Source: Aquimarina agarilytica ZC1
GTDB taxonomy: Bacteria; Bacteroidota; Bacteroidia; Flavobacteriales; Flavobacteriaceae
Length of the DNA: 64,000 bases
Assembly (NCBI RefSeq): GCF_000255455.1
Contig: NZ_JH621248.1
Span: forward strand, 50,995 to 114,994
Direction: 5' to 3'
A model generated the notes under the pieces. That model searched no databases. It saw nothing but the letters and a program-made list of their open reading frames with translations, and was not told the DNA's origin. The position numbers were made by a program, and so were the translations under genes. Of this stretch, positions 56,579-64,000 are shown one piece after another. Within the stretch, counting starts at the first letter, position 1, and each line of letters starts with the position of its first letter.

Positions 56579-57499
56579 ATGTCAGACTATATTAATAAAA
56601 ATAATTTTTTAGCACGTTGGCTTGAAGATGACCTGACGGCTGAAGAAAAAAAAGCTTTTGAAAAATCTGATGATTTTTCCGCTTACAGCGAAATTTTAAA
56701 TGCTGTTGAAAGGTTTGAAAAGCCTGAATTTAACCTAGACCATGAATTAATACAACAAAAAGAATACAACAAAAACTACACTAAGAAAAATACAAAAGTA
56801 ATAAAACTGCGCCCATGGATTTATGCCGCTGCAGCTTCTGTTGCCCTACTTATGTTTATTGGCTTAAAAATGTTTTCGCCGGCTAATATTGTTATAAATG
56901 CTTCTTTAGCCGAAAAAACAACACATGAACTTCCCGATCATTCGATGGTTACGTTAAATGCCGAAAGTAGTATTAAATATGATAAAGATACGTTCCTTAA
57001 AAAAAGAACACTCAAATTAACAGGTCAAGCTTTTTTTGAAGTAGCTAAAGGATCCACTTTTACGGTAAATACCAACAAAGGAGCCATTAGTGTTTTAGGA
57101 ACTCAATTTGATGTTTTTTCACGTAATAATCAATTAAAAGTACGTTGCTTTGAAGGTAAAGTACAAGTAAAAAATACCGCCGAAGCAGTTATTTTAACCA
57201 AAGGTAAAGCCGTAAAAATAAACGAGCAAAATACCTTTACTCCTTATACAATAACTGATAACAAACCAGAATGGACACAAGGCTATAGCGCTTTTAACAA
57301 GGCTACATTAAACGAGGTTATAGAAAGCCTAGAAAGACAATACGATGTTAAAATTAACAGTAAACATATCAATACCAAAAGAACATTTACTGGTTTTTTT
57401 ACACATAAAAATTTAGAAAATGCAATAAAAACCTGTTTTGAACCTTTACATATAAAATATACATTTGCTAGTGCTAATGAAATTGTATTAAAGGAATAA
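56579..57499 (+). CDS. FecR-family anti-sigma factor
   Basis: A 306-residue protein. Residues 1-60 are the cytoplasmic sigma-binding part (NFLARWLEDDLTAEEKKAF). A membrane segment lies near 82-100 (WIYAAAASVALLMFIGLKMF). The periplasmic FecR domain spans about 115-215 (HELPDHSMVTLNAESSIKYD, GQAFFEVAKGSTFTVNT, VLGTQFDVF, RCFEGKVQV). The C-terminal DUF4974-type domain (NEVIESLERQYDVKIN, FTGFFTHKNLENAIKTC) contacts the STN domain of the transducer. It inhibits or guides the ECF sigma factor until the outer-membrane receptor signals. Three bases separate it from the TonB transducer gene, which indicates tight coupling. Confidence 0.92.
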   Translation: MSDYINKNNFLARWLEDDLTAEEKKAFEKSDDFSAYSEILNAVERFEKPEFNLDHELIQQKEYNKNYTKKNTKVIKLRPWIYAAAASVALLMFIGLKMFSPANIVINASLAEKTTHELPDHSMVTLNAESSIKYDKDTFLKKRTLKLTGQAFFEVAKGSTFTVNTNKGAISVLGTQFDVFSRNNQLKVRCFEGKVQVKNTAEAVILTKGKAVKINEQNTFTPYTITDNKPEWTQGYSAFNKATLNEVIESLERQYDVKINSKHINTKRTFTGFFTHKNLENAIKTCFEPLHIKYTFASANEIVLKE

Positions 57500-57502
57500 T
57501 GA

Positions 57503-60145
57503 GTGAGGTATTTTAAACCCTTTTTAATTTTTATATTTAGTTACTTTTACGGATTTTCTCAAAATTCAAACTTAACTTTAAAGGTACCCCTTGAAGATGC
57601 TTTGTTGCATTTTCAAAAAGAAGCCTCCCTTAAGTTTTCTTATGATCCAGAGTTAATTCACAACATTGATGTCAAAATAAGTAACAAATTAACGAATATA
57701 TCTATTGAACAATTAGCGCAACTTGTAAAAAAACAGACTATTTATAAGTTGCAAAAAATTGACAATACAAATTATATTCTAATAAAAAATAATAGTCCCA
57801 TTACAATTTGTGGTACTGTGGTCGACCAATCTTCTAATTTTGAATTAGCACAGACTACAATTTTTAAAAATAATAGGGCGGTTTCCTTAACCAATAAGCA
57901 TGGATTTTTTTCCATAGAAACCATACAAACAGATAGTATTAGTATTCGCTACACGGGTTACACGACTAAAACTATTCTTGCCAAAGAATTCCCCTCAAAC
58001 TTGTGCGATACTATTTACCTTACCCCCAAGGTTGAAACGCTAAACGATGTTATCATTGATGAGTATTTAACCAAAGGAATGTACAAAAAGGAAGATGCTT
58101 CCATCCACATTTCAACAAAAAGTTTACGAATTTTACCCGGCCTTGTTGAGCCCGATGTGCTACAAAGCGCCCAATTACTACCGGGTGTTAGTAGTCCTAC
58201 CGAAGACCCTGCTAGTTTGTTTATACGAGGAGGAACTCCAGATCAAAATTTAATCCTTTGGGATGGTATCAAAATTTACAATACCGGACATTTTTTTAAT
58301 CAGATATCCACCTTTAATCCATACATTATTAAAAATGTAGAAATTTACCGTGGTGGAACAAGTGTGCAATACGGGGATCGGATTTCGGGTGCGGTAATTA
58401 TTAATTCTGACGATGATGTAACAGAACGCTTTAAAATAGGTGGAGGATTTAATTTAACCCATGCAGATATATATGCCAAAATTCCACTTTCGCCCAAAGC
58501 AGGATTCTTAATTGCTGGCCGAAGATCATCAACAGATATCTATGATAATATACTTACCAAAAACTTGAGTCAAAAAGTTTTTCAAAATACTAGAGCCGAA
58601 ATAACAGAAGAAGAAGAACTAGGTCAAGAAAACAATAATCGCGAAGATATCCTCCAATTTGCTGATACTAACTTCAAATTTTTATGGCAACCCAATACTA
58701 ATAATAAAATTACTTTAAGTACTATAGCCACACAAAATATATTAGATAATTATAGAGAACAACAAGCCGAAAATAGTTCTAAAACCAATATAACTGACCA
58801 ATTAAAAACTCAAAATTTTGGCGCTAGCTTAATTTGGAGAAAAAAATACACGCCTAAAATTTCACAAAAATTCAGTGTTTATACTTCGCAATATAATTTT
58901 GATTACAATCTATTTTTTAAAAGAATTAATGAAAATTTCGAATTCAAAAATGACCTTGATAATAAGGTAAGTGATACAGGAGCTGAAATTGATTTTAATT
59001 TTAAACTTGGTAAAAGCCATTCACTACACACAGGATATCAGTTTACTCATAATGAAACTGATATTACTATTTTCAACACCTTCACTGGTGCAGATGACGA
59101 AGAAATAACAGATTTATTTATAAAAGGAAAAGGCTCAAACCATACATTTTACAACGAATATATTTACAATTTTAAAAAAATATACCTGCGTATTGGTTTA
59201 CGAAATTCGCTATTAAGCAATAGCAATAAAAGCTTATTTTTTGAACCAAGAATGTTTTTATCAACTCCCTTATCAAAAAACTTACAACTAACCAGTTCCT
59301 TTGAATTAAAAAACCAACAATCAATTCAAGTTGATACTTTTGCTAGCGAGTTTAATGAAACTGATGCCCCCCCAACCCTACCCAATGGAGATCGATTATG
59401 GATACTATCGGGTGCTAAAAATGATGAAATCCTTAGAGAATTTCAAATTATTAAAAGTCGACAAGTTACTTTAGGACTACTTTACGCTAAAAAAGGATGG
59501 CATGTTGATCTGGAAGGCTATTATAAAAACCTAAATGATACCTCTTTTACAAATAACTTTTTATTAACTATTACTTCAACAGCTGACGAATTTGTAACTA
59601 ACTCAAAAGAAGAACGATGGGGGGTTGATTTTTTATTAAAAAAAAGAATCCAAAATTACCGCTTTTGGCTGAGTTATACTTGGAGTAAGACTTCGGTATC
59701 GATTCCAAGTGTGCAAGCAAAAACTTTTCCTAACAATTTTGATCAACCTCATGTTTTAAATATTTCACAAACATTAAAAATAAAAAAATTAGAATTTGCT
59801 TTAGGATGGAACTTTGCTTCGGGACGCCCATTTTCTAATTTTTCTACCAATGAATTTTCGGGCTCATTAGTTGAATTCAACATTGACCCTAAAGGTTTTA
59901 ATGCAGAACGATTAAAAAATTATCACAGACTAGATGCTTCTACTACCTATCGTTTTTCATTAGATCAAAAAAAGAAAATTAATGGACTCATTGGTTTTTC
60001 AATTCGAAATATTTATAACCAAAAAAATGAAATTGGTCAAGAGTTTCAATTGAATTTTAATGATGAAACAGGTTCAATACTACAAAGTTTTAATACCGCA
60101 TCTTTACAGTTTACACCCGACTTTTTGTTTCGTCTTAATTTTTAA
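57503..60145 (+). CDS. TonB-dependent transducer with STN signalling domain
   Basis: An 880-residue outer-membrane receptor starting at GTG (MRYFKPFLIFIFSYFYGFSQ signal); the ATG just upstream closes after five codons. An STN domain lies about 23-95 (LKVPLEDALLHFQKEASLKFSYDP), a carboxypeptidase-like domain about 100-175 (GTVVDQSSNFELAQTTIF), then the plug (DVLQSAQLLPGVSSPTEDP, SLFIRGGTPDQNLILWDGIK) and a barrel ending FLFRLNF. The STN domain marks receptors that signal to FecR. No SusD-like gene follows, so this is not a standard polysaccharide-utilisation pair; the ligand could be a siderophore, peptide or sugar. Convergent with the ferredoxin-reductase gene 29 bases away. Confidence 0.88.
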   Translation: MRYFKPFLIFIFSYFYGFSQNSNLTLKVPLEDALLHFQKEASLKFSYDPELIHNIDVKISNKLTNISIEQLAQLVKKQTIYKLQKIDNTNYILIKNNSPITICGTVVDQSSNFELAQTTIFKNNRAVSLTNKHGFFSIETIQTDSISIRYTGYTTKTILAKEFPSNLCDTIYLTPKVETLNDVIIDEYLTKGMYKKEDASIHISTKSLRILPGLVEPDVLQSAQLLPGVSSPTEDPASLFIRGGTPDQNLILWDGIKIYNTGHFFNQISTFNPYIIKNVEIYRGGTSVQYGDRISGAVIINSDDDVTERFKIGGGFNLTHADIYAKIPLSPKAGFLIAGRRSSTDIYDNILTKNLSQKVFQNTRAEITEEEELGQENNNREDILQFADTNFKFLWQPNTNNKITLSTIATQNILDNYREQQAENSSKTNITDQLKTQNFGASLIWRKKYTPKISQKFSVYTSQYNFDYNLFFKRINENFEFKNDLDNKVSDTGAEIDFNFKLGKSHSLHTGYQFTHNETDITIFNTFTGADDEEITDLFIKGKGSNHTFYNEYIYNFKKIYLRIGLRNSLLSNSNKSLFFEPRMFLSTPLSKNLQLTSSFELKNQQSIQVDTFASEFNETDAPPTLPNGDRLWILSGAKNDEILREFQIIKSRQVTLGLLYAKKGWHVDLEGYYKNLNDTSFTNNFLLTITSTADEFVTNSKEERWGVDFLLKKRIQNYRFWLSYTWSKTSVSIPSVQAKTFPNNFDQPHVLNISQTLKIKKLEFALGWNFASGRPFSNFSTNEFSGSLVEFNIDPKGFNAERLKNYHRLDASTTYRFSLDQKKKINGLIGFSIRNIYNQKNEIGQEFQLNFNDETGSILQSFNTASLQFTPDFLFRLNF

Positions 60146-60174
60146 TGACTAAGTGATTGATCACCACTATAATT

Positions 60175-61428
60175 TTATTTTATCATTAAAGCAGCCGGCT
60201 TAAATTCACTAAAAGGATCAACTAATTTTAGTTGATCAATTTTAGTCTTATTCTTTATAAACTTAGTTCCCAATACATAGGCTTTGGCGTTATTTACCGC
60301 ATCAACCGCTAATAATTCATCATTTTTAAAATACCATATGGAAAATTTAATCTGCGTCCCTTCTTCCTTACGAAGTAACGCCTTGGTATACCCCGTAGAC
60401 AGACCAACCATTTGTAATTTAATATCATATTGATCGGACCAAAACCAAGGTATGCTATTATAAACTGGCTTTTTATCACATATTGCTGCCGCAGCTATTT
60501 TAGCTTGATCTACGGCATTTTGAACAGATTCTAATCTAATAAAACGATCATAATGCGGATTATAATGACTAGTACAATCACCAATAGCATATATATCAGT
60601 AGCTGCTTTTGCTGCTTCATTTACTTTAATTCCATTAGCTATATCCAAGCCAACTTGTTCGGCCAACGCTACATTTACATGCACCCCTACGCCAACTATA
60701 ATAATATCGGCCTCATAACTTGTAGTATCGGCACACATAACTTGATTAAAATTGGCCTGTTTGGCTATACTTACTACGTTTTTATTTGTCAACACCTCTA
60801 CCCCATTGGAGGCATGTAATTTTTCAAAAAAATCAGACATCTCAGGAGCAGTAACCCGAGCTAGAATACGCTCTTCTCGTTCTAAAACAGTAACACTAGC
60901 TCCTAACTTTTTTAATGAAGCGGCTGTTTCCAAACCAATATAACCGCCACCAATAATGACCACTTTTTTATGCACACTAGTGGACATCGCTTTACGTATG
61001 CGCTCAACATCATTTGCAGTACGCAAAGTAAATACATTAGAAGCTTCTCTTAAACCTTTTATTGGCGGAATAATAGGTCGCGCTCCTGTTGCTAATACTA
61101 AAGTATCATAAGTTTGTAGCCTTCCATCACTTAAAACAACATGCTTTGCTACTCGATCAATAGTATTTATCGTAACTCCTAAGCTTAATTCGATACCTGA
61201 TTTATCATAAGCTTCGGCAGATTTAAGTAAATTTTTGTCAATAGCATCAGCACTAGTCAAATAAGCCTTTGACAATGGTGGACGATGGTAAGGCAACACG
61301 GGATCTTTATCAAAAAGAATGATCCGACCTTCCCAGCCTTCTTTGCGTAAAGAAAAAGCAAAATTTACACCCGCATGGCTAGCGCCAATAACTACGCAGA
61401 TTTTATCTTTTGAAAAATTTAAGGACAT
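60175..61428 (-). CDS. NAD(P)H-dependent ferredoxin reductase of the P450 system
   Basis: A 417-residue FAD enzyme of the putidaredoxin-reductase type. The FAD-binding start is CVVIGASHAGVNFAFSLR (a GxGxxG variant). The NAD(P)H-binding loop VVIIGGGYIGLETAASL lies near residue 160, followed by VTVLEREERIL. DIYAIGDCTSH is the second FAD motif near residue 285. It passes electrons from NAD(P)H to the adjacent 2Fe-2S ferredoxin, which feeds the P450. The three genes lie in order P450, ferredoxin, reductase on the minus strand with gaps of 47 and 15 bases, a complete class I system. Confidence 0.92.
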   Translation of the reverse strand: MSLNFSKDKICVVIGASHAGVNFAFSLRKEGWEGRIILFDKDPVLPYHRPPLSKAYLTSADAIDKNLLKSAEAYDKSGIELSLGVTINTIDRVAKHVVLSDGRLQTYDTLVLATGARPIIPPIKGLREASNVFTLRTANDVERIRKAMSTSVHKKVVIIGGGYIGLETAASLKKLGASVTVLEREERILARVTAPEMSDFFEKLHASNGVEVLTNKNVVSIAKQANFNQVMCADTTSYEADIIIVGVGVHVNVALAEQVGLDIANGIKVNEAAKAATDIYAIGDCTSHYNPHYDRFIRLESVQNAVDQAKIAAAAICDKKPVYNSIPWFWSDQYDIKLQMVGLSTGYTKALLRKEEGTQIKFSIWYFKNDELLAVDAVNNAKAYVLGTKFIKNKTKIDQLKLVDPFSEFKPAALMIK

Positions 61429-61443
61429 GTTTTTTATATTATA

Positions 61444-61758
61444 TCAATCGCTTTCTGCTACTTGAAGTACCAATCCATCAAGGGCTTCACTAACTTCTAA
61501 CTGACAACACAAACGACTGTATTCATTTACATGATCATCTAACTCTAGCATATCATTTTCGATCTCGCTAGCCTCACCTGTTTTTTCCATATGCTCTGGT
61601 TTAACGTGCACATGACAAGTTGCACAGGAACACACGCCTCCACAATCACCGTCAATACCAGGCACATCATTGTCAACTGCTAGTTGCATTACAGAACCAG
61701 AAGTTGCCTCTAACTCTATGGATTCATTATCGGTTGTTATAAATGTTATTTTCGCCAT
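61444..61758 (-). CDS. 2Fe-2S ferredoxin of adrenodoxin/putidaredoxin type
   Basis: A 104-residue protein with cluster ligands Cys39, Cys45, Cys48 (CGGVCSCATC) and Cys85 (RLCCQ), the CX5CX2CX36C spacing of P450-linked ferredoxins. The acidic helix around residues 58-76 (EKTGEASEIENDMLELDDH) is the usual surface for reductase and P450 contact. It carries electrons between the reductase and P450 genes that flank it in the same operon. Confidence 0.93.
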   Translation of the reverse strand: MAKITFITTDNESIELEATSGSVMQLAVDNDVPGIDGDCGGVCSCATCHVHVKPEHMEKTGEASEIENDMLELDDHVNEYSRLCCQLEVSEALDGLVLQVAESD

Positions 61759-61771
61759 AATTTATCTATTT

Positions 61772-61791
61772 AGCCTTAGGGATATAAGGCT
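61772..61791 (-). other. Small intercistronic hairpin between P450 and ferredoxin
   Basis: AGCCTTA and TAAGGCT form a 7-bp stem with a 6-base loop in the 47-base gap between the P450 and ferredoxin genes. No T-run follows, so it more likely affects mRNA processing or stoichiometry than termination. Confidence 0.35.
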
Positions 61792-61805
61792 TTGTTATTT
61801 AACTA

Positions 61806-62960
61806 CTAAGAATTGAATTTTACTTGCATACTATCGTAGCCTACTTTTCGCTTAAATTGATCTAAATCTTCTATATTTTCTTTAAAGTCTATAATATCAA
61901 TTGACGCTACTTTTTGTGCTAAGGTTTCTACTAAAATTTTCATGATTTGACGTGCATGCGTTGCTCCCAAACAGTTATGCGTCCCAAAACCGAAACTGAC
62001 ATGTGGGTTTAATTTGCGATCCAACACAATTTCATTTGGGTTTTCAAATACCGAAGCATCACGGTTTGCCGAAGCCCAACACAATGAAATACGAGAATCC
62101 GCCTTTACAGCATGCTCACATACTTGAGTATCTTTGGTAGCTACACGCCCCATGTGCGTTAATGGTGCAAAATACCTTATCAATTCCTCCACCGCTTTTC
62201 CTGTAATTTCAGGTTCATTTTTTATACGTTGTAAGGATTCTGGATGTTCTGCAAAATAGGCGATTGAATTAGTTACTGCATTAATTACTGTATCACGACC
62301 ACCTGCAAAAGTGAGGATCATTACTCCTTTAATTTCTTCTTTAGTCAATTTTTTACCGTTCACTTCCGAAGCTATCAATTTTGAATATAAATCAGCACCA
62401 GGATGCGCTATAGCTTTCTCAATTTGGGCATCGATATAATCATATAAAATATTGGCCTTATCACCATCTAAGGCTTCACCTTCGCTTCGAAAAACATGTG
62501 TGCCCCAACCTATCCAAGTTTCGGCTTCTTCGTAAGGAATATTTAACAATAATGTTAATGCTCGTGACTGTAATTTTAATGAAAAGTCTGTAACCACCTC
62601 CACACTATCCTTGGTCAATACCTCATCAATAATTTCATTAATTTGAGCTGTAAGCTTGTTTCTATATTCCTCTTCCAATGGGCGTTTAAACCAAGGTTCA
62701 ATTAAGTCTCGATAACTTTTATGCGCTGGAGGATCAACTTCAAAAGGTATTTGACGGATGTCACGTATAGCCACTTCCGAAGGAACTACAATACGCCCAG
62801 GTTCTGCACCAGACTGAAATGTTTTCCAGTTGTGCGCTCCTTTACGCACATCTTTAAGGCGTAAAAGCATGGTTACTGGATCATTTTGATCATTCATTTC
62901 CCCAAAACCTTTTTCAAGTCTTGCCTTTTCAAACGGATCGGTAAGTTTACTTTTTTCCAT
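61806..62960 (-). CDS. Cytochrome P450 monooxygenase, candidate sugar O-demethylase
   Basis: A 384-residue bacterial P450. The haem-binding loop is FGFGTHNCLGATHAR with thiolate Cys330. The I-helix oxygen-activation motif is AGGRDT at 219-224, and the ExxR motif is EELIR. Early motifs PFEVDPPAHKSYRDLIEPWF are typical of class I enzymes. It heads a complete operon with its own ferredoxin and reductase. In marine Flavobacteriia, P450 trios of this kind (CYP236-type) oxidatively demethylate 6-O-methyl-galactose from porphyran. The gene set fits that, but I cannot assign the CYP family with certainty and no sugar-hydrolase genes are in the window. Alternatives include fatty-acid or terpene oxidation. 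Confidence 0.9.
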   Translation of the reverse strand: MEKSKLTDPFEKARLEKGFGEMNDQNDPVTMLLRLKDVRKGAHNWKTFQSGAEPGRIVVPSEVAIRDIRQIPFEVDPPAHKSYRDLIEPWFKRPLEEEYRNKLTAQINEIIDEVLTKDSVEVVTDFSLKLQSRALTLLLNIPYEEAETWIGWGTHVFRSEGEALDGDKANILYDYIDAQIEKAIAHPGADLYSKLIASEVNGKKLTKEEIKGVMILTFAGGRDTVINAVTNSIAYFAEHPESLQRIKNEPEITGKAVEELIRYFAPLTHMGRVATKDTQVCEHAVKADSRISLCWASANRDASVFENPNEIVLDRKLNPHVSFGFGTHNCLGATHARQIMKILVETLAQKVASIDIIDFKENIEDLDQFKRKVGYDSMQVKFNS

Positions 62961-63129
62961 TTCTATCTTTTTTTATGACTCAATATACCCCCCAAAGGGA
63001 ACACCTTATTCAATATCCTTAACACTAACCTCTTATGCAAAGAACGTTAGATTTTCAACTTAAAACACACTCTTTATTGTCTAAAAATTAAACTATATTG
63101 CCCTATAATTAGAATCCCTTTATTTTTTG

Positions 63130-63930
63130 TTAGCTAATTAGAATCTTGTTAAAAAATTGTATAGTTTCTTTTATATGAGTTTCCCAATAAATCCATTCGT
63201 GTTTACCAAGGTTTTCTTTATAGGTATGCGCTATACCCATATCAACTAATTGCTTATGCAACTTTCTGTTTCCTTCAATTAATAAATCATCCGATCCACA
63301 ATCAAATCTAAATGGAGGTAAGTTATTCTTATGTTTTTTTATAGTTTCCAGTACCGAATTGTTTTCTATATCATCCTGCTTATATAAAGATAAATCTTCT
63401 TCAACAAATAATTTCATCTCATCTAAAACAGTTATAGAAGATAAACCAGAAACTCCTGAAAATTTTTCATGGTATTTAATACCAATTCGCAAGGCTCCAA
63501 AGCCTCCCATGGACAATCCTGCTATAAATAACTTTGAATGTTCACTTGCTTGAGGAATTAACTCAACAGTCGCATCAATAACATCCTCAACTATCCATTT
63601 TTCAAAATCCGAATTTTGATGTGGCACATAGGCACTTCCATCACCCCACAACCCATCCGAGGGCATAGCTATGATCATCGGTTGTATTTCACCATTCTTA
63701 ATCCAGGATTGCATTTTTAAATGTATTCCTGTTTTTTGTGACCATATCCAATGACTACCATATACCCCGTGCATTAGCACAACTATGGGCAAATTTTCAT
63801 GATTCCCCGAAGGTACATATACCGTAATATCACCTCTATTTTTTAAGTGTTTACTTTTTACCGTAATGTGACGCAAATTATTGGACTCAAAACGAGGATC
63901 TGAAATTTCGGTAGTTTTAAATTTGGACAT
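63130..63930 (-). CDS. Alpha/beta-hydrolase, putative esterase (esterase D/feruloyl-esterase type)
   Basis: A 266-residue enzyme without signal peptide. Oxyanion region VVLMHGVYGSHWIW, nucleophile Ser140 in GLSMGGFGA, acid in CGSDDLLIEGN and His in GKHEWIYW form the expected triad of the PF00756 esterase family (esterase D, S-formylglutathione hydrolase, carbohydrate esterases). In O-demethylation pathways such an enzyme could act in formaldehyde removal as S-formylglutathione hydrolase, or could remove acyl groups from algal sugars; neither is proven. It lies 169 bases upstream of the P450 gene on the same strand. A 7-bp tandem repeat starts 12 bases upstream of its ATG. Confidence 0.85.
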   Translation of the reverse strand: MSKFKTTEISDPRFESNNLRHITVKSKHLKNRGDITVYVPSGNHENLPIVVLMHGVYGSHWIWSQKTGIHLKMQSWIKNGEIQPMIIAMPSDGLWGDGSAYVPHQNSDFEKWIVEDVIDATVELIPQASEHSKLFIAGLSMGGFGALRIGIKYHEKFSGVSGLSSITVLDEMKLFVEEDLSLYKQDDIENNSVLETIKKHKNNLPPFRFDCGSDDLLIEGNRKLHKQLVDMGIAHTYKENLGKHEWIYWETHIKETIQFFNKILIS

Positions 63931-63942
63931 TTTTTTTAGTTT

Positions 63943-64000
63943 GGCTTTTGGCTTTTGGCTTTTGGCTTTTGGCTTTTGGCTTTTGGCTTTTGGCTTTTGG
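63943..64000. repeat. Heptanucleotide tandem repeat (GGCTTTT)n directly upstream of the esterase
   Basis: At least eight uninterrupted copies of the 7-base unit run to the window edge (CCAAAAG on the coding strand of the esterase). The array begins 12 bases upstream of the esterase start, in the leader or promoter, so slippage could change expression. The total length of the array is not visible. Confidence 0.9.

Noticed and set aside
60146..60174. Terminator between the converging TonB transducer and ferredoxin-reductase genes
   Set aside because: Only a GTGAT/ATCAC palindrome with a 2-base loop is present, too tight to form a real hairpin and without a T-run.

Overview
The window looks like chromosomal DNA of a marine member of the Bacteroidota, most likely Flavobacteriaceae. 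The evidence is strong AT bias, Bacteroidota-type -7 promoter elements (TAnnTTTG), many lipoproteins with acidic residues just after the lipobox cysteine, two TonB-dependent receptors with carboxypeptidase-like or STN front domains, and an ECF sigma/FecR pair. No rRNA, tRNA or CRISPR array was seen. The species cannot be named from sequence alone.

Layout. (1) 1-3175: 3' part of a large beta-rich envelope protein, cut by the window edge. (2) 3.3-11.6 kb: envelope and secreted proteins. These are a seven-repeat lectin-like lipoprotein, a small lipoprotein, a two-gene unit of a collagen-like/PhoX-like lipoprotein and an imelysin-like plus di-haem peroxidase lipoprotein, and a metallo-beta-lactamase-fold lipoprotein. 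(3) 11.7-18.0 kb: a tight two-gene operon on the minus strand. It encodes a 1795-residue protein combining two alpha/beta-hydrolase domains with a CHAT protease and a helical tail, followed by a TIR protein with a winged-helix-like tail. A small ORF behind a consensus promoter points toward it. This is the best candidate here for an undescribed immune or conflict system.

(4) 18.7-48.1 kb: about 29 kb of plus-strand genes with short gaps or overlaps. Small exported proteins alternate with giant proteins lacking signal peptides (691, 1220, 2024 and about 3050 residues). They include a peptidoglycan-binding/LysM-like protein, a tandem vWA protein interrupted by one in-frame TAG, two fibres sharing an N-terminal motif, an S74 self-cleaving fibre tail and a small tail-tip-like protein. 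No sheath, tube, baseplate, capsid or terminase gene is visible, so it looks like a phage-tail-derived fibre or surface assembly rather than a prophage. A strong terminator closes it. (5) 48.2-51.8 kb: a second unit with two related glycosyltransferase-like proteins, which might decorate the fibres, plus small proteins.

(6) 52.1-55.5 kb: a metal-homeostasis operon (lipoprotein, TonB receptor, Fur-family regulator) behind a near-perfect palindrome overlapping its promoter, most simply a zinc-type autoregulated system. (7) 55.9-60.1 kb: ECF sigma factor, a 46-residue FecR-like micro-ORF, FecR anti-sigma factor and an STN-containing TonB transducer. (8) 60.2-63.9 kb, minus strand: a complete class I P450 system (P450, 2Fe-2S ferredoxin, ferredoxin reductase) and an esterase. 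The set resembles flavobacterial systems that demethylate algal O-methyl sugars, but the substrate is not proven. The window ends in a 7-bp tandem repeat directly upstream of the esterase start.

Two diverged copies of a roughly 165-bp intergenic element, inverted relative to each other, lie at 9.73-9.89 kb and 55.60-55.76 kb.
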